From contig JARGNI010000009.1 in the NCBI GenBank assembly GCA_029213195.1, positions 89,768 through 153,767 of the forward strand: a DNA stretch of 64,000 nt. The letters run 5' to 3'. Under the pieces are notes generated by a model. The model saw only the letters and a program-made list of their open reading frames with translations. It did not search any database and was not told the origin of the DNA. The translations under genes were made by a program, and so were the position numbers. Shown here one piece after another: positions 34,849 to 43,210 of the stretch (positions are counted from its first letter, which is position 1; each line of letters opens with the position of its first letter). The DNA comes from Verrucomicrobiales bacterium (GTDB lineage: Bacteria > Verrucomicrobiota > Verrucomicrobiia > Verrucomicrobiales > DEV007).

Positions 34849-37227
34849 TCAGGGAAGATAGAAAAACTCGGATTCGACAACGGCATGAATCAGGGAGACC
34901 AGCCCGGACCCGGATTTCATCGTTTCTTCGACAACGGTATCGACCGCTGCCTGGTCCGCAGCGGTGACGGGACGCCCCGTGCCGTAAACCATCATTTTTT
35001 CGGCGAGGGAACGAACGATCAACTCGGGACGATCGAGAAGCTGAGCCCGAAACTGCCGAAAGTCGGCAAAGGAAGTGCCATCCGGCCATTGATCGCCCTT
35101 CTGCACGGGCTGCCCCTTGCGATACGATTTGATATTTCCGACCCGTTCACCTTCCCCGAGAGATCGATACCATTCGCGATGTCCCCCGATCGCATTGAAC
35201 TCTTCGAGGGCAAACCCCGGCGGATCGATCCTGACATGACACCGAGCACAGGACTCCTCTTCGCGATGTTTCTCCAGTTGATCGCGGATATTGATTGCCC
35301 CTCGGATGTCTGGCTCGACCGCAGGAACTCCCGGCGGAGGAGGCGGAGCGGGCTGTCCGAGGATCCGGTCGAGAATCCAGATCCCTCGCAGAATAGGTGA
35401 GGTGCTCGTGCCATTGGCTGTCACCTTGAGAACCGACCCCTGCGTGAGAACTCCACCCCGCACACTGTCTTCGTCGAGTTCGACCAGGCGAAACTCCTCG
35501 TGCCCGCGGATTCCGGGAATCCCGTAGTGTTCGGCAAGGCGCTGATTGAGAACCGCAAAATCCGAGTCGATGAAATTCATCACACTCAAATTCTCATCGA
35601 GAATATGGGCAAAGAACCCCCTCGTCTCGGCGAGCATGGACCGCATCAACAGCTCATCGTATTCGGGGAACAGGTTTTTGTCCGGCGTGGTGAAATCGAT
35701 CTCCCGGAGGTCGAGCCATTGACCCGTGAAATTCTCAACGAATCGCTGCCGCTTGGGATCCTGGAGCATGCGATCGACCTGCTGACGACGAACTGCCGGA
35801 TTGCTGAGCTCGCCCTTTTCCGCAAGGGCGAGCAATTCTTCGTCGGGCATCGAAGACCAGAGGAAATACGAAAGCCGGGAAGCGATCTCGAAATCGTCCA
35901 CCTCCGGTTCCCGATGCAGCATGAGAAAGTGCGGCGAACAGAGAACCGCGACAAATCCGGCGCGGGCCGCCTGCTCAAAAGTATTCCCGGCATCGAGACG
36001 AGCCAGGGCCAGATCAACGAACGGCTGCACCAATTCCTCGTCCACCGGACGACGAAAGGCACGAGGCACGAGTCGACGGATCATTCGCTCGAGATCCTCT
36101 CGCGGAGCACTGGAATCGATGTAGTGAGAGAGAACACCCCGCCGATGTCGCAGGTAGTAGGAGGCACCCTCCTCAAGGGAAAGCGTCTCGGACTCCCCAA
36201 AAAGATCGATCTGCGCCTGCGATGGGAAATCCTGGTCCAACGGCCCATGGGTTTCCACCCACAGGGTGCCGACTCCCGGGCGCTTCTCGTGCTTGTCACG
36301 CCAGGTCACATGTTCGGGGTAGACCCAGGGGAGCACATGCAGGGTGTGTCCTGCCTCGAGATGTGAGGTGAACTCGATGATCCGCGGATTCTCCGAAGTT
36401 CCGGTAGCATCAAACATCCCCATGAACCGACGTTTCCCATCCCCAAAAAGAGGGCCCGCAAAGACCGCTACGGTGAGTGTCCGGTGCTCACCCGGATCGT
36501 GAGGAAATACGGCAATGCGACACCGATAGGTTCCGGGCTCGATGGGATGGGCTTCATCGACCCGAGCTGGAGGCCATCCGGGTGTGAAATCGACAAAGGC
36601 TCCGTCCACGGAGATGACACCGCCCTTCTTCCCCGCTACCGAATCCTGGTTCTCTTTTTTCTCCATGAGAACGGCGCGACGGGTCGAAGGCTCGAGCGGC
36701 TCAATCCGGCGAAAGACTCCTTCAAAGGCGACGTCGGCGGCGTCGAGATACTTCTCGAGGAGAACGGAAGAAATCCCGAGCCCGGTCGCAACGTTGTCAA
36801 ATCCCTGCACTTCGCTGTCCTCGGGGAGAAGTTCCGCCAGCGGAGTATCGATCCCGAGAAGATCGTGCACCGTGTTCTCGTACTCCTCGCGATTCATTCT
36901 CCGCAACCCCGGGATGGGTTCGAGCGCCGCCGCGAGCTGAGCCTGCACCCAGTCCACCGCTTTCTCGGTTTCGACCGCATCGGGCTGAGGCTCCTTTCTC
37001 GGTGGCATATCTCCCGTCTCGATCGCATCGGCAATGAGGGACCAGGCATCCGCCTCGGCAACGCCCGCAGTCGGAGGCCCCAGGGTATCCAGCCGCAGGT
37101 CGCCCTTTTGTTTCTCCGGGCCGTGACACTTGATGCAGTGAGCCTCGGCAAAAGCAGCAAATTCAAAGCTGTATCCCAGGGGGAAAATCAGGATCGTAAC
37201 GACAAAAATGAGGGAGAGACACTTCAC
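34849..37227 (-). CDS. DUF1587/1592/1588/1585 planctomycete-type cytochrome
   Basis: The track start at 37470 would overlap a divergent gene; a GTG at 37227 begins a good signal peptide (KCLSLIFVVTILIFPLG) and gives 792 residues. The N-terminal heme site is CIKCHG at residues 31-36. Then follow DUF1587 (RRMNREEYENTVHDLLGID), a carbohydrate-binding-like insert, DUF1595 (RRLVPRAFRRPVDEELV), DUF1592 (FEIASRLSYFLWSSMPDEELL), DUF1588 (LKVTANGTSTSPILRGIW and a second heme-like CARCHVRIDPPGFALE near residue 660) and DUF1585 (LAEKMMVYGTGRPV). It forms a two-gene unit with the DUF1552 gene. Role is unknown beyond likely heme binding outside the cytoplasm. Confidence 0.88.
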   Translation of the reverse strand: MKCLSLIFVVTILIFPLGYSFEFAAFAEAHCIKCHGPEKQKGDLRLDTLGPPTAGVAEADAWSLIADAIETGDMPPRKEPQPDAVETEKAVDWVQAQLAAALEPIPGLRRMNREEYENTVHDLLGIDTPLAELLPEDSEVQGFDNVATGLGISSVLLEKYLDAADVAFEGVFRRIEPLEPSTRRAVLMEKKENQDSVAGKKGGVISVDGAFVDFTPGWPPARVDEAHPIEPGTYRCRIAVFPHDPGEHRTLTVAVFAGPLFGDGKRRFMGMFDATGTSENPRIIEFTSHLEAGHTLHVLPWVYPEHVTWRDKHEKRPGVGTLWVETHGPLDQDFPSQAQIDLFGESETLSLEEGASYYLRHRRGVLSHYIDSSAPREDLERMIRRLVPRAFRRPVDEELVQPFVDLALARLDAGNTFEQAARAGFVAVLCSPHFLMLHREPEVDDFEIASRLSYFLWSSMPDEELLALAEKGELSNPAVRRQQVDRMLQDPKRQRFVENFTGQWLDLREIDFTTPDKNLFPEYDELLMRSMLAETRGFFAHILDENLSVMNFIDSDFAVLNQRLAEHYGIPGIRGHEEFRLVELDEDSVRGGVLTQGSVLKVTANGTSTSPILRGIWILDRILGQPAPPPPPGVPAVEPDIRGAINIRDQLEKHREEESCARCHVRIDPPGFALEEFNAIGGHREWYRSLGEGERVGNIKSYRKGQPVQKGDQWPDGTSFADFRQFRAQLLDRPELIVRSLAEKMMVYGTGRPVTAADQAAVDTVVEETMKSGSGLVSLIHAVVESEFFYLP

Positions 37228-37339
37228 CGCGCGAGGATGAAACTTCCCCGAGGAAAAGGCAATAGCACGAACAGGCCTCAGGCAAATTCGAGGCGGGTAG
37301 GGTTTGCAGGATCTTCCAAAACCCGCTTCACTTTCTCCC

Positions 37340-38572
37340 ATGCAAATCCTTCGAGTCACGATCCTTCTTCTCCTGATCTCCTTGCTTCGCGAACCAGTTT
37401 GCGCCGAAGAATCGGCGAACCGCACCATGGCAAACGATCTTTCCTCCGAGATCAGCCTGCGGGTGGACAAACTCGTCGATCAAGGAAAAATCGCCGGAGC
37501 CGTGACCCTCGTTTCCCAAAACGGCAAAACGATTCACTTCACGGCAGAAGGGTCACGAGACGTCAACACCGACGAAGCGATGACTCCCGAAACAATTTTT
37601 CGGATCTACTCGATGACGAAACCGATCACCACGGCAGCCACCATGCAACTCGTCGAGCAGGGAAAGCTCGCTCTCGAAGATCCAGTCTCGCGTCACCTTC
37701 CCGAACTCGCGAATCCCGTCGTCTTCCGCAAAGGAGGCGAACCCACTCCGGCAAAACGAGAACCCACCATTGCCGACCTGATGCGTCATACCTCCGGTTA
37801 TAGCTATGGCTTTGTCGGAGGCGAAGTCGCGAAAATGTATCGGGAGGTGGATATCCTCGCTCGAGATTCCTCCATGGAGGAAATGGTAAAGAAGCTCGCC
37901 AGGATTCCTCTCCAGGAGAATCCCGGTACCCAGTGGCGATACAGCATCTCGATTGATGTGCTCGGTGCGGTCATCGAAGCTGCCTCTGGCGAGAAGCTGG
38001 AACACTACCTGGCGGACCACCTCTTCGAGCCACTCGGCATGGTCGACACGGCCTTTTTTGTGCCCGAAGAGAAATGGGAACGATTTGCGAGTCAGCACGG
38101 AAGAGGACTGACTGGGAAACTCCGGGTCTCGGAAGCCGCGGAAAAGAGCAAGTTTCTCACGCCTCCGGGACTCCCCTCAGGTGGAGGCGGTCTTTGTTCC
38201 ACGGCAACCGACTACCTTCGGTTCTGCGAAATGATCCTCAACCAGGGCAACTTTGACGGAAACCAGATCCTGAAACCCGAGTCTGTCGCCCTCATGATTC
38301 GGAATCAACTTCCCGAATCGATTTCCCACATCGGGATCGGAGACGAAAGGACCGGGGTCGGCTTTGGATACGGATTTTCGGTTCGAACCAGAGAAACCGA
38401 CTGGGGATTTGGCGGAAAAGTCGGAGAAATCGGATGGGGAGGAGCCGCCAGCACCCATTTCTGGATGCTCCCTTCCGAGAATCTTGCCGTCATCACCCTC
38501 CGCAATTTCATGCCCTACCAATGGACCTTGGAGGCGGAGTTGAAGAATTTGATCTACGACTCGATCAAATAA
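37340..38572 (+). CDS. Exported serine hydrolase, class C beta-lactamase/EstB family
   Basis: The ATG at 37340 gives a signal peptide (LRVTILLLLISLLREPVCAEE) and 410 residues. The nucleophile motif is SMTK (SxxK) near residue 92, the second motif is YSIS in WRYSISIDVLG near residue 197, and the third block is GEIGWGGAAST. These fit the EstB-like esterase branch of the beta-lactamase fold more than a true beta-lactamase, because the canonical KTG triad is replaced by WGG. It probably hydrolyses small esters or peptides in the periplasm. It is divergent from the DUF1592 gene and ends before a terminator-like hairpin. Confidence 0.87.
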   Translation: MQILRVTILLLLISLLREPVCAEESANRTMANDLSSEISLRVDKLVDQGKIAGAVTLVSQNGKTIHFTAEGSRDVNTDEAMTPETIFRIYSMTKPITTAATMQLVEQGKLALEDPVSRHLPELANPVVFRKGGEPTPAKREPTIADLMRHTSGYSYGFVGGEVAKMYREVDILARDSSMEEMVKKLARIPLQENPGTQWRYSISIDVLGAVIEAASGEKLEHYLADHLFEPLGMVDTAFFVPEEKWERFASQHGRGLTGKLRVSEAAEKSKFLTPPGLPSGGGGLCSTATDYLRFCEMILNQGNFDGNQILKPESVALMIRNQLPESISHIGIGDERTGVGFGYGFSVRTRETDWGFGGKVGEIGWGGAASTHFWMLPSENLAVITLRNFMPYQWTLEAELKNLIYDSIK

Positions 38573-38691
38573 TCTCACTCTTTTACCGGCACAGCTCTTC
38601 ACCTTGCCATTCCCGGCGCGGGTCCCGATGACGCAAAAATGTCTGGATTTTGTGAGAGATTTTTCGCGATGCGGACATAAACTCTTATCCG

Positions 38692-38715
38692 TCCGACCCC
38701 TCTGGGTCGGATTTT
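38692..38715 (+). terminator. Terminator-like hairpin immediately upstream of the 1400-aa gene
   Basis: TCCGACCC-CTCT-GGGTCGGA is a perfect 8-bp stem followed by TTTT. It is 120 nt after the serine hydrolase stop and only 19 nt before the ATG at 38735. It may end the serine hydrolase transcript or act as an attenuator in the leader of the next gene, since there is little room for a promoter between it and the ATG. Confidence 0.75.
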
Positions 38716-38734
38716 ACATCTACAGCTGTTCTCT

Positions 38735-41700
38735 ATGACTCGAAAACCCCACTCCTATCCGTTGCTCGCGGCGGCGATACTCTTATCCGTCCTGCTGGGC
38801 CTCTTCACTGCCCCTCTCACGCTGCAGGCGAACTCACCCGACTCCGATCACCTCGTCTTCGAAGGGGGAGACGGTCCCGGAAAAGGAAAACACGTCGTCT
38901 TTCTCTCGGGAGATGAAGAATACCGCTCCGAAGAAGCCCTCCCCATGCTCGCAACGATCCTTTCGAAAGAAGGTTTCAAATGCACCGTTCTCTTTTCTCT
39001 CGATCCCGACGGCACGGTGAATCCCGATAATGGAGGCAACCTGAGCCATCCCGAAGCACTCGACACGGCTGACGCTATCGTAATGAGTCTCCGCTTCCGT
39101 CACTGGGACGACAAGGCGATGGAGCACTTCGAGAAGGCCTTCGAACGCGGAGTCCCAGTCGTCGCGCTGCGGACCTCGACCCACGCATTCAATTTCCCCA
39201 AGGAGAGCAAGTGGCAGAAATACAGCTGGCGCGCCCCCAAGGATTTGGGATGGGAGAAAGGCTTCGGTCGTCAAGTCCTCGGAGAGACCTGGGTCAATCA
39301 CCATGGGAAACACAAGGTCGAAGGCCTGCGCTCCCAGGTCGAGGAAGAGAACAAGGATCACCCCATCCTAAACGGGGTCGGAACGATCTTCGTACCTTCC
39401 GATGTCTACGGAGCGAATCCTCTCCAACCTTCCACAATTCTGCTCCGTGGAGCGGTCACGGAAACCCTCGAGCCAGACTCCAAGGAAGTCGCTGCAAAGA
39501 ATAACCCCATGCAGCCTGCTGCGTGGACTCGTGATTACAAGCACGAGGACGGAACCGTGAACAAGATCTTCACGACGACGATGGGAGCTTCCAACGACCT
39601 CCTCGATGCAAACCTCCGTCGTCTCGTCCTCAATGGAGTCTACTGGGGACTGGGACTCGACGTTCCTGAAAAACTCGATGTTACCCCGCCCGAGGGATAC
39701 GCCCCCTCGATGTTCTCTTTCAAAGGATACAAGGCAGGTCTCCGACCAGTCGATTTCATTCCCGGAGCCGAAGCTTACAAAAACGCCAAGACTCGTCAGC
39801 AGCTGAACGACGAAGGGAAAAAAGGAGCTCAGGCAGCCCCTGCTCCCGCCAAGAAAAAACAAGCTCCGAAAAAACTCGTCGTCAACAAAGGGGACAACAT
39901 CCTCCTTGTCGGAGCCGGCATGGCTTCGCGCATGCACCACTTCGGGCACTTCGAGACCGAGCTCTTCCTCCGTTTTCCCGACAAGGATCTGACGATTCGA
40001 AATATGGGTGATGAGGGAAATACTCCTGGCTTCCGTCCCCATCCTGGTCGGGGATACGAAGAACAGTTTGCCTTCCCCGGCGCCAAGGAGCTGGTCAAGA
40101 AAGACTACCAGGTCAATACCAAGCCCCAAGGTCACTTCGAGACCCCCGACCAGTGGCTGACCCGTCTCGAGGCAGACACCATCCTCGCCTTCTTCGGGTT
40201 CAACTCCTCCTTCGACGGTCCTGCGGAGTTGGAGCGCTACAAGAAGGAACTCGACGCCTTTCTCAAGCACACGCTCGCTCAGAAATACAATGGCAAAGCC
40301 GCTCCCCAGGTCGCTTTGATCTCCCCCACTGCCTTTGAAAATCTTTCGGCAAAGTATGGCTCCCCGGACGGAGCGGCAGCGAACCAGAATCTCAAGCTCT
40401 ACACCGAAGCTTCCAGCGAGGTCGCCGCGGCCAACGGAGTTCTCTTTATCGACGCCTTCTCCGCTTCGCAGGAGTGGATCGGAGGAGACGAGGATCTCAC
40501 CGTCGATGGAGCCCTGCTCAGCGACGCGGGCTACCAGAAGCTCGCCCCTTTTCTCGCCGAGCAGATTTTCGGCAAAACCAAGGTCGACGACTCCAAACGT
40601 TCCGGAATCCACGCCGCGGTGATGGAGAAGAACTGGTTCTGGCACAATGATTTCAAGATTCCGAACGGAGTCCACGTCTACGGTCGTCGCTACAACCCCT
40701 TCGGTCCGGACAACTATCCTCACGAACTTCGCAAAACGCGCGAGATGACCGCGATTCGCGATCAGGCGATCTGGGCCGCCCTCAAGGGAGAGAACTTCGA
40801 TGTCGCCGCCGCAGACGCCAAGACCTACAAGCTTCCACCGGTCGAGACCAATTACCAGCCGAGCAAGAAGAATGGAACGATCGATTACCGCCCCGGCGAG
40901 GTCGTCGAATCCAAGATCGACACTGCCGAAGGATACGAAATCAAGCTCTTTGCCTCGGAGGCAGAATTCCCCTATCTCGCGAATCCTGTTCAACTGTCCT
41001 TTGACAACAAGGGACGCCTCTGGGTCGCCACGATGGAGAGCTACCCCCACTACCGGATCGGTGATCCCCGCCCCGAGGATAAGCTCCTCATTCTCGAAGA
41101 CACCGACAACGACGGTCGTGCCGACAAGGAGACAGTCTTTGCCGGAGATCTTCACATCCCCATCGGATTCGAAATCGCACACGATGGCGTCTACGTCTCG
41201 CAGAGTGAAAGCCTCGTCTTCCTCAGAGACACGAATGGCGATGACCAATATGACCTCAAGGAAGTCATCCTGAGCGGCTTCGACGATCACGACACTCACC
41301 ATGCGATCTCCGCTTTCGTTGCGGATCCCAGTGGAGCCATCCTCATGGGTGAAGGCGTTTTCCTGCACACCAATGTGGAGACCGCCTATGGTCCCGAGCG
41401 TGGAACCAACGGAGGATTTTTCCGCTACTCCCCGCAGCGCAAGCAACTGACACGTCATGCACAATACAGCATTCCCAATCCCTGGGGAATCGCCTTCGAT
41501 GACTACGGACAGGACTTTTTCCTCCACACATCTGGAACCAAGCTCTCCTGGATGACCCCAGGGTCCCTCAAGTCCCTCTACGGAGTCAATCTGCAAGCAC
41601 CTGACCTCATCACCTCGCAGTCGGTTCGTCCGACTTCCGGTCTGGAATTTGTTTCCAGCCGCCACTTCCCAGACGAAGTGCAGGGAGACATTGTCTTCAA

Positions 41701-42937
41701 CAACGCCATTGGCTTCCTCGGAGCCAAGCAGCACGAGGTCATCGAGGACGGCACCGGTTTCACAACAAAATTCCGGCACGACCTCTTCGTCTCTTCCGAT
41801 CTGAACTTCCGCCCTGTTGACCTCGAGTTCGCACCCGATGGTTCTCTCTATGTCGTCGACTGGCACAATGCGCTCATCGGTCACATGCAGCACAGCGCGC
41901 GCGACCCGAACCGGGACAAGACGCACGGGCGGATCTACCGAGTCACCTACCCCTCACGCCCTCTCGTCAAGCCAGCCGAGATCGCTGGAGCCTCCCTCGA
42001 GACTTTGTTCGAGAACCTGAAGCTCCCCGAGTATCGCAGTCGCTACCGCACCAAGCGCGAACTCCGTGGCCGCAATGCCGAGGAAGTGATCCCCGCCATC
42101 AAGAAGTGGGCGGCTGACCAGGACGACGAACATGCCAAACTCGAGGCTCTCTGGGTCACCTGGGGATACAACCAGGTCGATCCCGATCTTCTCGCGGAAC
42201 TCGTCAAGTCGGATGACCATCGTATCCGATCCGCGGCCGTTCGCGTCGCCCGATACAATGGCCATGCCATCGACAACCAGCATGAGATTCTTCTCGCAGC
42301 CGCCGCCGACCCCCATGGGCGCGTCCGCATGGAAGCCATCAACGCCTCGACTTATCTCGCGAAAGATCAGGCGACGCCTGTTCTCGCAGCCGCAGAAGCC
42401 GTCGGAATCGACAAGCACATGGAGCAAACCTTCAAGGCAGCCAAAGCGGTTCAATCGGGAGAGAAGTTGGTGGACCCCGACAAGAATCTTCGGATCCGTG
42501 CCCCCAGACATCTCAAGGGCAAGGATTCCAAACTCTATATCACGGGAGCTGAAATTTATGCCCGCGAAGCCCACTGCGGTACCTGCCACCAGGCCAACGG
42601 AAAGGGACTGTCTGCAGCAGGATTCCCCCCTCTCGACGGATCGCTCTGGGTCACCGGATCAAAGGACCGCCTTATCAAGCTTTCTCTCAAGGGCCTGATG
42701 GGACCCATCGAAGTCAAGGGAGTCAAGTATCCCGGAGTCGTTCCGATGACCGCGTTCGAGCACATCCTCAACGACGAAGAGCTCGCCGCTACCCTGACCT
42801 ATGTCCGCAACTCCTGGGGCAACAAGGCAGGAGCGGTTCAGCCTGCCGAAGTCAAAGCGATCCGTGAAGCGGTGAAGAGCTTCCCCGGACTCTATCGTCC
42901 GGAAGACCTCCTCAAGGAGCACCCTATGGAGAAATAG
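38735..42937 (+). CDS. ThuA / SGNH-like / PVC heme-dehydrogenase / cytochrome c fusion (1400 aa)
   Basis: After a signal peptide (residues 1-32) there is a ThuA-like domain (about 50-310; HVVFLSGDEEYRSEEALPML, VVALRTSTHAF). A degenerate SGNH-like domain follows (about 380-620): the GDS block reads VGAGMASRM, the third block GFNSSF and the last block DGALLSDAGY, so the usual catalytic residues appear to be lost. Next is a PVC-type membrane-bound dehydrogenase propeller (about 715-1070; NPVQLSFDNKGRLWVATMES, LEFAPDGSLYVVDWHN), HEAT-like helices, and a C-terminal cytochrome c with CGTCHQ near residue 1280 and a distal VVPMTAF. It is probably a periplasmic oxidoreductase acting on sugars; the substrate is unknown. 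A terminator follows. Confidence 0.9.
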   Translation: MTRKPHSYPLLAAAILLSVLLGLFTAPLTLQANSPDSDHLVFEGGDGPGKGKHVVFLSGDEEYRSEEALPMLATILSKEGFKCTVLFSLDPDGTVNPDNGGNLSHPEALDTADAIVMSLRFRHWDDKAMEHFEKAFERGVPVVALRTSTHAFNFPKESKWQKYSWRAPKDLGWEKGFGRQVLGETWVNHHGKHKVEGLRSQVEEENKDHPILNGVGTIFVPSDVYGANPLQPSTILLRGAVTETLEPDSKEVAAKNNPMQPAAWTRDYKHEDGTVNKIFTTTMGASNDLLDANLRRLVLNGVYWGLGLDVPEKLDVTPPEGYAPSMFSFKGYKAGLRPVDFIPGAEAYKNAKTRQQLNDEGKKGAQAAPAPAKKKQAPKKLVVNKGDNILLVGAGMASRMHHFGHFETELFLRFPDKDLTIRNMGDEGNTPGFRPHPGRGYEEQFAFPGAKELVKKDYQVNTKPQGHFETPDQWLTRLEADTILAFFGFNSSFDGPAELERYKKELDAFLKHTLAQKYNGKAAPQVALISPTAFENLSAKYGSPDGAAANQNLKLYTEASSEVAAANGVLFIDAFSASQEWIGGDEDLTVDGALLSDAGYQKLAPFLAEQIFGKTKVDDSKRSGIHAAVMEKNWFWHNDFKIPNGVHVYGRRYNPFGPDNYPHELRKTREMTAIRDQAIWAALKGENFDVAAADAKTYKLPPVETNYQPSKKNGTIDYRPGEVVESKIDTAEGYEIKLFASEAEFPYLANPVQLSFDNKGRLWVATMESYPHYRIGDPRPEDKLLILEDTDNDGRADKETVFAGDLHIPIGFEIAHDGVYVSQSESLVFLRDTNGDDQYDLKEVILSGFDDHDTHHAISAFVADPSGAILMGEGVFLHTNVETAYGPERGTNGGFFRYSPQRKQLTRHAQYSIPNPWGIAFDDYGQDFFLHTSGTKLSWMTPGSLKSLYGVNLQAPDLITSQSVRPTSGLEFVSSRHFPDEVQGDIVFNNAIGFLGAKQHEVIEDGTGFTTKFRHDLFVSSDLNFRPVDLEFAPDGSLYVVDWHNALIGHMQHSARDPNRDKTHGRIYRVTYPSRPLVKPAEIAGASLETLFENLKLPEYRSRYRTKRELRGRNAEEVIPAIKKWAADQDDEHAKLEALWVTWGYNQVDPDLLAELVKSDDHRIRSAAVRVARYNGHAIDNQHEILLAAAADPHGRVRMEAINASTYLAKDQATPVLAAAEAVGIDKHMEQTFKAAKAVQSGEKLVDPDKNLRIRAPRHLKGKDSKLYITGAEIYAREAHCGTCHQANGKGLSAAGFPPLDGSLWVTGSKDRLIKLSLKGLMGPIEVKGVKYPGVVPMTAFEHILNDEELAATLTYVRNSWGNKAGAVQPAEVKAIREAVKSFPGLYRPEDLLKEHPMEK

Positions 42938-43010
42938 AGTTCTCGTGACATCGCGTGCTGCACTCTTTGGATAGCACAACTCGTCGCGATCAACGCGTCC
43001 CTTTTGATAG

Positions 43011-43041
43011 GCCTCACCCGTGAATTCGGGTGAGGCTTTTT
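43011..43041 (+). terminator. Rho-independent terminator after the 1400-aa fusion gene
   Basis: GCCTCACCCG-TGAATT-CGGGTGAGGC is a perfect 10-bp stem followed by TTTTT. It is 73 nt after the stop codon and is the strongest terminator in the window. Confidence 0.93.
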
Positions 43042-43042
43042 C

Positions 43043-43210
43043 ATGAAGAATCTTTGCATCGCCCTCATTTTCCTCGAGCACGGCTGGCTCGCCTTTTCGG
43101 AGGAGGCGCACTACGATGCAGTCATCCCCGCACACGAGGGTAAGGATGCCGAGGGATGGCATGGAATTCCCCACGCCCTCATCGTGGTGCCCGGTACGGT
43201 CAAAAGTTGA
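43043..43210 (+). CDS. Doubtful small ORF (55 aa) with hydrophobic N-terminus
   Basis: An ATG directly after the terminator opens a 55-codon frame beginning MKNLCIALIFLEHGWLAF, which looks like a signal peptide, and ending with VPGTVKS at a TGA that overlaps the end of the convergent gene by 11 nt. I recognise no family. It may be the decayed 5' end of a lost exported-protein gene or chance. No promoter or ribosome site is evident. Confidence 0.2.
   Translation: MKNLCIALIFLEHGWLAFSEEAHYDAVIPAHEGKDAEGWHGIPHALIVVPGTVKS

Noticed and set aside
37340-38572. True class C beta-lactamase (antibiotic resistance)
   Set aside because: SxxK is present but the KTG box is replaced by a WGG-type block and the second motif is YSI, pointing to the EstB-like esterase branch.
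39368-41926. 852-aa minus-strand ORF
   Set aside because: It is the antisense shadow of the ThuA/heme-dehydrogenase fusion gene, whose motifs are clear; the shadow has no recognisable domain or signal peptide.
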